Source: Vulcanimicrobiota bacterium
GTDB lineage: Bacteria; Vulcanimicrobiota; Xenobia; Xenobiales; JADMJV01
Direction of reading: 5' to 3'
NCBI GenBank assembly: GCA_023447635.1
Contig: JAEXNA010000080.1
Coordinates: 1-21,030, forward strand
Length of the DNA stretch: 21,030 nt
Position 1 is the first letter of the stretch. Each line of letters begins with the position of its first letter. Shown here one piece after another: positions 13,750-20,900 of this stretch. Both the position numbers and the translations under genes were made by a program. The notes under the pieces are model-generated. The model worked only from the letters and a program-made list of their open reading frames with translations. It did no database searches and was not told the DNA's origin.

Positions 13750-16056
13750 ATGGCGCCCTCCGAAATCTCCCTCCCTAAACGCTACGAGGTGCTTCGCGAA
13801 CTTGGGAGCGGGGGCACCAGCGTCGTACTGCAGGCTCGAGACCGGGAGACCGGCCACCTGGTCGCCGTCAAGGTACTGACCAAGGAGCGACTCGAGGACC
13901 GGTTCACGCGGGAAGCCGAGCGGCTCTCCCAGCTTTCTCACGCGAATCTGGTGGGCTTCCTGGAAGTCGGGAAACACGACGGTCGAGATTTCCTGGTCAT
14001 GGAGTATCTGCCTGGGGGAGATCTGGCCAACCATCTGCGCGGCAAAGGTAGCGATGAGATCCTTGCTGTCTTTATCGAGATCTGCGCGGGGTTGGGCTAT
14101 CTACATAGCCAGGGGATCGTGCACCGCGATGTCAAGCCGGCGAATATCCTGCTCGACGGCGCTGGGCACCCGAAACTGACCGACCTCGGTTCGGCGCGCC
14201 AGGTGGACCGGCAGACTCGCATCACTCGCGCGGGCTCTATTCTGGGGACTTACGCCTATCTGGCGCCCGAGCAGATCCAGTCCGCCGACGCCGGCCCTGC
14301 GGCCGACCTGTACTCTCTCGGGGTCTGCTTGTTCGAGGCGCTGACCGGTCGTCGACCGTTCACGGTCAAGAACGAGTTCAAGTTGATGAAGGCTCACCTG
14401 GAAGAGCCTCCTCCCTCGCTGCACAAGTTCCGACCCGAGCTTCCTTCCTCCCTCGAGAACCTGATCAGCTCGCTGCTCGAGAAGAAGCCTGAAGCCCGCC
14501 CGACCACCGCCAAGGTGGTGAGCCGGATGTTAGAGCGCTGCCGCACCGACCTGCAGGTTCATGACAAGCAGCGGTTGGTCGAGAACGACCCGGAACTTGC
14601 CATCGAGGGGCTCTCCGAGGCTCAGCGGAGCGTGCTACTGGCGATAGGCTACCTGGGAGAGCGCGCGTCGTTCGCCGAGATCTGCGGCGCTTCCCCTTTC
14701 GCCGAGGACCGCACGGACGCGCTCCTGGACTCTCTGATAGAGACCCGCCTGCTGACCTGTCCGGAACAGGACACCTTTGTCCTGACCTTTCCTCGCAAGC
14801 TGGTGCTCAACCGGATCACTCCCCGGGTGCGGGAGCTGTTCCAGCGTCGCCTGGTGGGCTCTCGCCAGAGCGCCTCGAGTTCGTCAGGGATGACGACGGT
14901 GGGTATGACCGTGACGGCGCCGCTGACCGGGGGAACGACGGTTGGGCTTAGCAGCGGCGGAGCGACCGCCATGGTCGAGCCGACGCCCACTCCAACCCCT
15001 CTTCCTACCCCGCGCCGGTTTCGTCCGGGGAAGCTCAGTCGGGCGTCCCGCCTGCTGGTGGCGCTGGCCCTGACCGGGATCGGCAGCGCCGCCTGGGGCT
15101 GGAGCCGCTCGGCCGAACTGGTGCTGGCCTCTTACCCGGAAGAAGCTTCGGTGATCGTGGACGGAGAGTGGAGGGGGAGGACCCCCGTGCGGGTGGGCGG
15201 CTTGATGCCCGGCTCGCATACGGTTCGCCTGATCCTGGACGGCTACCTGAGCGAAGTACGCGACGTGACGGTCGAGAGCATGCGGCCGCTTCCGGTGGAT
15301 ATCACCTTGAAAGAGAGCCGAGGCCGGTTGTCTCTGGAGAATATCCCGGAAGGGGCGCAGCTGACCATCGGTGGGGCGCTTTACGACCCGGTCGGCCTTT
15401 CCGAGCTTGCCCTGAGCGCGGGGAAAACTCGAGTTCGGGTGGTGAAAGATGGATTTCGGACCTATCAACAGGACGTGACCATCAAGGCGGGAGAGCCATC
15501 CCAGCTCAAGGTCGAGATGTCCCCGGTCGAGGCCCAGTTAGAGCTGACCTCGGCCCCGGCGGGCGCCTCGGTCCTGTTGGACGGGAAGTTGGCGGGGAAG
15601 ACGCCTCTGAGCGTTCAGGCGCTACCTTTTGGGCGTCATCAACTGAAACTGACTCTGCCGGATTACGGCGATCACCAGCAGACGTTCGACGTCAGCGAAG
15701 ACTCTCACCAGCAGCTACATATCGATCTGAAGCCGTTCATCGCCAGCCTGACTCTGGTTTCTGACCCTCCCGGTACGGAGGTGTTCGGCGACGGCAAGCC
15801 GCTGGGTAAAACCCCCCTTACCCTGGATCTGGCTCCAGGACCGCTGGCGCTGACCACCCGCCGACAGGGCTACAAAGACACCCGCGACAAGATCGAACTC
15901 CAAACCGGTCAGAGCCTGAGCCTGAAGCTGAAGCTGGTCAAAGGCAAGGGGCTCAGCGACGGAACGGCCACGGTAGCGCCCGCTGCCCCGGCCTCTCCCA
16001 CTCCCACTCCAACGCCTAGCGCTACGCCGACTCGGTCGCCTGCGGCCTGGCCTTGA
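13750..16056 (+). CDS. Membrane Ser/Thr protein kinase with four PEGA repeats
   Basis: A 768-aa eukaryotic-like (Hanks-type) kinase. The ATG at 13750 is supported by AAGGGG about 7 nt upstream. Residues 12-270 are the kinase domain: Gly-loop GSGGTSVV (19-26), Lys41 (VAVKVL), Glu55, catalytic loop HRDVKPAN with Asp127, Mg-binding Asp145 in a DLG (instead of DFG) motif, and an APE-type motif (LAPEQI). All catalytic residues are present, so it should be active. Residues about 280-375 look like a winged-helix module similar to the one in the second kinase. A Thr/Pro-rich linker precedes a TM helix near 430-450 (LLVALALTGIGSAAWGW). Four PEGA domains follow (about 453-520, 521-588, 589-658, 659-725; DPPGTEVFGDGKPLGKTPLT is typical), placing them outside the inner membrane. 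The tail is Pro/Thr-rich. It is convergent with the SUMF1 gene across a hairpin-rich region. Substrates unknown. Confidence 0.93.
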   Translation: MAPSEISLPKRYEVLRELGSGGTSVVLQARDRETGHLVAVKVLTKERLEDRFTREAERLSQLSHANLVGFLEVGKHDGRDFLVMEYLPGGDLANHLRGKGSDEILAVFIEICAGLGYLHSQGIVHRDVKPANILLDGAGHPKLTDLGSARQVDRQTRITRAGSILGTYAYLAPEQIQSADAGPAADLYSLGVCLFEALTGRRPFTVKNEFKLMKAHLEEPPPSLHKFRPELPSSLENLISSLLEKKPEARPTTAKVVSRMLERCRTDLQVHDKQRLVENDPELAIEGLSEAQRSVLLAIGYLGERASFAEICGASPFAEDRTDALLDSLIETRLLTCPEQDTFVLTFPRKLVLNRITPRVRELFQRRLVGSRQSASSSSGMTTVGMTVTAPLTGGTTVGLSSGGATAMVEPTPTPTPLPTPRRFRPGKLSRASRLLVALALTGIGSAAWGWSRSAELVLASYPEEASVIVDGEWRGRTPVRVGGLMPGSHTVRLILDGYLSEVRDVTVESMRPLPVDITLKESRGRLSLENIPEGAQLTIGGALYDPVGLSELALSAGKTRVRVVKDGFRTYQQDVTIKAGEPSQLKVEMSPVEAQLELTSAPAGASVLLDGKLAGKTPLSVQALPFGRHQLKLTLPDYGDHQQTFDVSEDSHQQLHIDLKPFIASLTLVSDPPGTEVFGDGKPLGKTPLTLDLAPGPLALTTRRQGYKDTRDKIELQTGQSLSLKLKLVKGKGLSDGTATVAPAAPASPTPTPTPSATPTRSPAAWP

Positions 16057-16157
16057 CCCTGCGGTCTGGCCTTCGCCTGGCGGCGGGGCTTTTTCTCTGG
16101 CGAGGGCTTTGCGCCTGACGGCTGTGGGTCTGCAGGCCTTATGGGCCAGGGTTTCGT

Positions 16158-16174
16158 CAAGGCCGAGGGCCTTG
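16158..16174. repeat. Hairpin in left arm
   Basis: CAAGGCC-gag-GGCCTTG is a perfect 7-bp stem with a 3-nt loop. A weaker GGCC...GGCC hairpin (16135-16147) lies 25 nt before it and GCC-tgac-GGC (16113-16122) a further 24 nt before that. This spacing resembles the right-hand array at 16583-16707. Confidence 0.6.
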
Positions 16175-16180
16175 CGTTAT

Positions 16181-16204
16181 GTCCTTTTGAGAGATCAAAA
16201 GGAC
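16181..16204. repeat. 10-bp perfect stem with GAGA tetraloop
   Basis: GTCCTTTTGA (16181-16190) and TCAAAAGGAC (16195-16204) enclose GAGA, a GNRA-type loop on the plus strand. It is followed by CAAAAATC. On the minus strand the partner element at 16560-16582 has the same layout with different stem bases. Confidence 0.8.
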
Positions 16205-16233
16205 CAAAAATCTTTTGTGCTTCGTGGCCGCAC

Positions 16234-16532
16234 GGCCAAAATTGACAGGACGTCCGGTCCAAGCTCGGTCGCGGAGGTCTGGTAAGTCACTGGTTCTTGA
16301 CTGGAACCGACTCAGTAGCAGGACTAGCCTGGGTGTGGTTCCTGGACGGTAGGCCTGGTGGAGGGACGGGGGAGGGAGAGGTGAGGGAGGCGGAGAGGAC
16401 CCGGACGGCTTCCCGTCTCGTCCGAAGGGATCAAACGAGTCCTGCTACTGAGTCGGTATGTCGCAAGCAATCCGGTAACTTACCAAGCCTCCGCGACCGA
16501 ACTTCAGCCCGCAGTCCTGCCAATTTTTGGCC
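16234..16532. repeat. Long imperfect inverted repeat (arms 92 and 95 nt) around a 112-nt loop
   Basis: The left arm 16234-16325 and the right arm 16438-16532 are reverse complements with mismatches. Both outer ends read GGCCAAAA inward. Perfect blocks include 13 bp (16265-16277 with 16488-16500), TGGTAAGT with its complement, and 20 bp at the inner ends (16306-16325 with 16438-16457). The loop 16326-16437 contains the purine-rich tract. MITE-like terminal repeats or a long-stem RNA could both look like this; no target-site duplication was found. Confidence 0.85.
16357..16400 (+). other. Purine/G-rich tract in the loop of the inverted repeat
   Basis: About 44 nt almost free of pyrimidines, with G-runs of 3, 5, 3 and 3 (GGGACGGGGGAGGG, then a GAGGGAGG segment). 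It is close to, but not strictly, a canonical G-quadruplex motif, because one loop is 8 nt. Confidence 0.55.
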
Positions 16533-16559
16533 CAGCCGGCCTGAGGCGAAAGGCGTTTG

Positions 16560-16582
16560 GTTCTTTGCGTCTCTCAAAGAAC
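16560..16582. repeat. Stem-loop mirroring 16181-16204
   Basis: GTTCTTTG (16560-16567) pairs with CAAAGAAC (16575-16582) around a 7-nt loop. On the minus strand the loop reads AGAGACG and the stem is followed by CAAACG. That parallels the left-arm element, with compensated stem changes. Confidence 0.75.
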
Positions 16583-16707
16583 GAACCCCGATGCTCGCAT
16601 CGGGCGAGCCCTCGGCCTCCAGGCCGAATAAAGCCCTCGGCCGCCAGGCCGAACCAAGCCCTCGGCCTCAAGGCCGAGAGAGACCCTCACCTGTCAAGGT
16701 GAAAACC
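16583..16707. repeat. Tandem array of five hairpins with 24-25-nt period
   Basis: Hairpin centres fall at about 16595, 16619, 16644, 16669 and 16694. The three middle units (16608-16632, 16633-16657, 16658-16682) share GCCCTCGGCC...GGCCGA and differ in the loop and tail. The outer two keep the fold with different stems: CCCGATG/CATCGGG and CACCT/AGGTG. The last unit overlaps the final codons and stop of the minus-strand gene (stop at 16687). Confidence 0.8.
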
Positions 16708-17931
16708 TATCGGAGAGTCCAGGTCACAGGCCACCCGAAACCCCGTCAAGTTGTTAGAAAGGTTGATCAGGCTGTTGAAACGGTAGCCTCCCCGCAGGGT
16801 CATGCGCGGGTTGTCCTCCCTGTAGGAACCGCCCCGGACAGAGTAGCGCTGTCCGCTGCTGGGGTCCTCGATAAGGTCCGAGTAGGGCTGGTACAGGCTG
16901 TCGGTCCATTCTCGCACGTTGCCTGCCATGTCCAGCTGGCCGTAGGGGGAGGCGCCGTTTGGCAGGCTGCCTACGGGTTTAGGACCAGCTCCCGTAGCTA
17001 CCGCTCGCGAGCCGTCCCAACTGTTACCCCAGGGGTACTGGCGGCCGGCGGTGCCGCGCGCGGCTTTTTCCCACTCGGTCTCCGTGGGCAGCCGCAGTCC
17101 GGCCCAGGCGGCGTAGGCGCTGGCGTCTTTCAAGCTCACCTGGCGAACCGGCTCGTGCTCTCCCGGGATCACGGCATCGCCCTGGGGGCTGCGCCAACTG
17201 GCGCCTTCGACCTTTTTCCAGTCGCCGTCCCAGACGAAGCCGTAGCCTCGCTCTTCGGCCTCGGTGCGATAGCCGCTGTTGCCTACGAACTTGGCGAACT
17301 GCCCGAAGGTGACTTCGGTTTTTCCCAGGTAGGCGCCCTGGCACGCCACCTTCTGAGGCGGCAGCTCATCGATCTCGCCTTCCGTGCTGCCGCGCCAGAA
17401 GTCGCCCGGCGGCACCAGCAGAAGGACGCTTCCGTCGGTGCTGTTGGTGCGGCTTTTGGGAAGGCTGCTGGCGGGAGCCTCGGGCGCTTTATATGGCCAC
17501 GGGTAGGGCCCCTTGCCGGAGCGACGGCCGCACTCGTTGATCAGGTAGTAGGCGATCACGTCCTGAGGCAAGGTCAGGGTCGGGCGGTTTTTGTTGGCCC
17601 GGGTCGGCAGCCCCTTGCTGTCGAGTTCGCCGGTCGAGGCCAGCGGCAACTGGTGCTCTTTGAGATGTAGGATATCGCTGATCACCTTGCGATGGACCGG
17701 TTGATCCAGAGCGATCTCGGTCACGCCGAGATCCTTGACCGACAGCCCCAGACTCGAACGGATCGTCTTGACCTTTTCCAGCAGCGGGCGCTGGTCGCCC
17801 AGCTTCAGCGAGATCAGCACCACGCAAGGGGTACCGGCCGCTGGTTGGGCTGCGACACGCGCCGGCACGAGAGGAAGCGCTAGCGCCGTGAGGGCGATCA
17901 GAGCCGCTCCTTTTCCCAGGTAACTCTTCAC
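16687..17931 (-). CDS. Exported SUMF1/FGE-sulfatase-fold protein, probably non-catalytic
   Basis: A 414-aa protein from GTG 17931, overlapping the upstream kinase stop by 4 nt (GTGA), with GGAGGGG a few bases upstream. Residues 1-29 are a Sec signal peptide (LIALTALALPLVPARVAAQ). Residues about 30-135 form an unrecognised alpha/beta domain (VVLISLKLGDQRPLLEKVKT). Residues about 167-405 are a formylglycine-generating-enzyme fold: VPPGDFWRGS, EVTFGQFAKFV, PVRQVSLKDASAYAAWAGLR, LPTETEWEKAARG, YPWGN, DMAGNVREWT, VRGGSY and TGFRVA. The paired active-site cysteines of true FGEs, expected just before GFR, are absent (RGGYRFNSLINLSNNLTGFR). It is therefore better seen as a C-type-lectin-like binding or regulatory domain than as a sulfatase activator. 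Overlap with the kinase gene implies co-translation and a shared pathway, perhaps as an extracytoplasmic partner of the kinase PEGA region (inference). Confidence 0.9.
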   Translation of the reverse strand: MKSYLGKGAALIALTALALPLVPARVAAQPAAGTPCVVLISLKLGDQRPLLEKVKTIRSSLGLSVKDLGVTEIALDQPVHRKVISDILHLKEHQLPLASTGELDSKGLPTRANKNRPTLTLPQDVIAYYLINECGRRSGKGPYPWPYKAPEAPASSLPKSRTNSTDGSVLLLVPPGDFWRGSTEGEIDELPPQKVACQGAYLGKTEVTFGQFAKFVGNSGYRTEAEERGYGFVWDGDWKKVEGASWRSPQGDAVIPGEHEPVRQVSLKDASAYAAWAGLRLPTETEWEKAARGTAGRQYPWGNSWDGSRAVATGAGPKPVGSLPNGASPYGQLDMAGNVREWTDSLYQPYSDLIEDPSSGQRYSVRGGSYREDNPRMTLRGGYRFNSLINLSNNLTGFRVACDLDSPIGFHLDR

Positions 17932-20900
17932 TCGATCACCACCCCTCCACTGCTGCTGCCGCCTCCGCTGCTGCTGCCTCCACCACCGCCTCCTCCGCTA
18001 CCGCTGGGGTAGTAGATAGGGGCCGGGTCGTGGTAGACCGGCGGGGGCGCCTGATAGACGGGCTCAGGGGGCTTCGGCTTACTCAAGGTGAAGCTCAGCT
18101 TCTTCTCCTGACCGGCCACCAGATCGATCTCTTTCGTTTGGGCTTCGAACCCCTGGGCGCTGACCATGACCGAGTAGCTACCCGGCTGGTAGGGGCTGCT
18201 GCTCAGTTTCTTCGGAGTCCCGCTGCGGCTACGCACCATAACGGTAGCGTTGGCCGGCGTGGTGCTGACCACGATTTTCCCTTTGTCGGCCTGCAGCGGC
18301 TTGATGGTGACCAGTTCGGTTTCCCCTGGCTGAAGATCGACGACCTGCTCGAAAGTCTTGTAGAGCGGTCGGGTCACCTTGAGGCGGTATTTGCCTACCG
18401 GCTTCAGCAACTCTAGTCCGGTCTGGGCTTCGCTCACGGGCTGGTCGTCGAGCAGCAGTTTACTACCGTCAGCGGGGAAGCCCGCCAGCTTGATGGTGCC
18501 GTGGGTAGCGACCAGGTCCAGCCCCAGCTGAATCTGAGCGCCTCGTGCGACCTCGACGGTCCTCTCTTCGGGCGCGTACCCAACGGCAGAGATCTTCAGC
18601 TGATAGCTTCCGGGCGCCAGGCTCAGAGGCTGGCCCGAGCTGACTTTAAGTTGGGTGTCGCCGTAGCTAAGGTCGACCGTGCTGGGCTTGACCGTCAGGA
18701 TCAGCTGTCCGGGAGTGTTGGCCCAGATCTTATAGCCGTAGGCGCCGGCCCCAAGTAGCAGGACGAGGAGCACGACTCCCGCCGCCAGCAGCCCTTTGGA
18801 GGGGCCCTCGGACGAAGAACGCGGCTCTTTAGCTTCTACTGAAGCTTCCGCAAGGGGCCTCGGGGGATCGGGATCGACCCGAGGAGTCGGAGGCGGGTTC
18901 GGAGCCGGCTTGGGAGGCGGTTCGACCGCCACGGGGGGCGCCGACGCTTCCTCGCGGGCCAGCGGCGGGACGGGCGCAGTCGCAGTCGTCCCGTTGCTAG
19001 AGGAGATCTCCGGCGTCTGGCTGGGAGCGGGCGGGGGCGAAGTCGCGACGACCGGAGCGACCACAGGGCGGCCGCCAGACTCTTCCGAGCGTCCAACCGG
19101 TTCGCCCTTCTGAGCCTTGTGGAATTTGCGTTCGAGTTTGAGACAGCGCTTATCCAGCAGGGCGTCTCGAGAGATTTCCAGGGCCTGCTGGAACGAAAGG
19201 GCCGCGCGCGAAGGGGCGCCCAGCGCCATCTGCACCTCGCCCAGCAGTTCGTACGACTTGGCGCGCCAGCGCGGGTTTTCGCTGTGGCGCGTCTTTTCGA
19301 TCGCCTGGCGAGCTTCGACCTCGGCGTCGGCGGCGTCGCCCTGGCGCAGCTTCAGGTAGCCAGAAGCCACCAGCACCTGACCCCAGGTCTCCGGCTCGTT
19401 GAGGTGGTTGGCCAGTTTGAACGCCTGATGCAGATGCTCGGCGGCGCGGTCAAAGTCGTCGCTGCGCGAGGCGGCTTTCGCTAGCTGACGATGCAAAGTG
19501 ATCGACAGATGCATCTCCCGCACCGTGCTGGGGTTGGCGTTGCGAGGCGTCGCCAGCTTCGACTCGTCGAGCGGCAGACTTTCCCGATTGGCGATGGTGG
19601 CCCGCACCACGTCGGCTTGCAGTTGGGTCGAGAGGGTGCGCGGCGAGGTCTCCTCGAGGATTTTGCGTGATTCTTCCAGGGCGCCGCTCTCGAGCGCGAC
19701 TTCGGCCAGTCGGGTCTGACTCTCCGCCAGGTCGCCCGTCCGCGCGTCGGGGCAGGACTGAGCCGACTTGAGCAGCTGCTGCGCTAGCGGTAGAAAGCCC
19801 AGCGCCTTGGCTCGGTCCGCTTCCTCGAGCAGGACGGGGTAGGCCTTCTCCGAGTCGCCGGCCGCCAGCAGATGGCGCCCGCGCAAGGTCGTGGCTTCGC
19901 AGCGCGCATAGTGCGCGGCCAGCGCCTGATGAAGTCGGCGGGTGGTGCGCTCGGGCAGCTGTTTGAGGACCAGCTCGCGATAGAGGTCATGGCCGACGCG
20001 GAACTGGTCGGTCTGAGTCCAATCCTCTTCGGCGTAGCCGCCCTCTACCAGTTCCGCCAGGGCTCGGTCGAGAGCGCGGTGAGCCAGACCTGTGCCGGCG
20101 ACCAGCGCGTCGTAAAGGACGGGAGGATGAGCCAGGCAGATCGCTTCCAGGGTCAGGCGGGCGTCCTCGCTCAGCTTCTCCAGGCTTTTCCGGGCCAGTC
20201 CGGCCAGATCGCTGGACGGTTCACCTTTGGGGTCCGGGACGCCGTGGGCCAGCAGCTTGGCCTGGCGGGGGAATCCGGCCGAACGCGACTCGAGCCAGGA
20301 AGAGACCTGAGGGCCAGGTTCCACCCCGCGCACGGCCCGGAACAGGCGATCGAGGTCGTCGCGCTTCAGCGGAGGCAGTTCGACCACGGGTCCTGCGCTG
20401 TCTCCTAATCGCTGGGCCGGAGTGGTCGAAATCAGCCATCCGCTGCCGGGGGGAGGGGTGAGTCCGCCCAGAGCTTTGAGGACCGCCTGGGCGGTAGGGT
20501 AGTGACGCTCGCTGTCGTCGCACACCAGGATAGTTGGCTGGCCCGCATTCTCTAAACGTTTCCTGACCCAGTTGGCGCATCCGACCGCGCCTTCGAAGGC
20601 GAGGATTTCGGGCAGGGGACAGGTGGGACCGAGCAGATGCCAGAGCTTGATCAGCGCTTCGGTCGGTTCGTGGCTGGGGGCGAAGATCAGGGTGCGCACC
20701 CCGCGCTGCTTGGCCTCATGACAGAAATGCTTGAGCAAACGGCTGCGCCCGCTGCCTGAGGGGCCCACCAGATGGAAGCCGACTCCCTCGCCGGCTTTCA
20801 CGGCTTCGACCTGCTCCATCAGTTCGGCCCAGGCCTGAGGACGGTCGAGGCCGCCCGCGTTTTCGGGTTCCGGGGCGGCGGCCAGCGGTACGTCGCGCAA

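Larger units (their letters stand above)
16057..16686. other. Gene-free palindromic, hairpin-dense region between convergent genes
   Basis: These 630 nt lie between the stops of the kinase and the SUMF1-fold gene. The open frames here are shadows. The region is built as a mirror. Moving inward from either stop one meets GGCC-type hairpins followed by GAGGGC/AGGGT, a stem-loop with GAGAGA in its loop followed by ACCAAA, and a long arm beginning GGCCAAAA. The two arms meet around a purine-rich loop. The similarity between arms is read directly. Possible identities: a large folded RNA, two facing copies of a dispersed 3'-end repeat, or a MITE-like palindromic element. Confidence 0.75.

Noticed and set aside
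15909..16262. Minus-strand open frame covering the kinase 3' end and left arm
   Set aside because: It is antisense to the kinase PEGA/tail coding region and to the hairpin region; the Lys/Pro/Arg-rich product is typical of translated palindromic repeats.
16583..16707. CRISPR-like array (25-nt period)
   Set aside because: The repeating part is the hairpin itself, there are no unique spacers of 30 nt or more between repeats, and no cas gene is in the window.
16730..16810. Variable region of a diversity-generating retroelement target (Asn-rich end of a SUMF1/C-type-lectin fold)
   Set aside because: Only a few AAC codons occur, and there is no template repeat or reverse transcriptase in the window; ordinary SUMF1 C-termini look similar.
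16297..17670. Long plus-strand open frame across the palindrome and the SUMF1 gene
   Set aside because: It runs antisense to a clearly recognisable SUMF1-fold gene and its product resembles no protein; it is a high-GC shadow frame.
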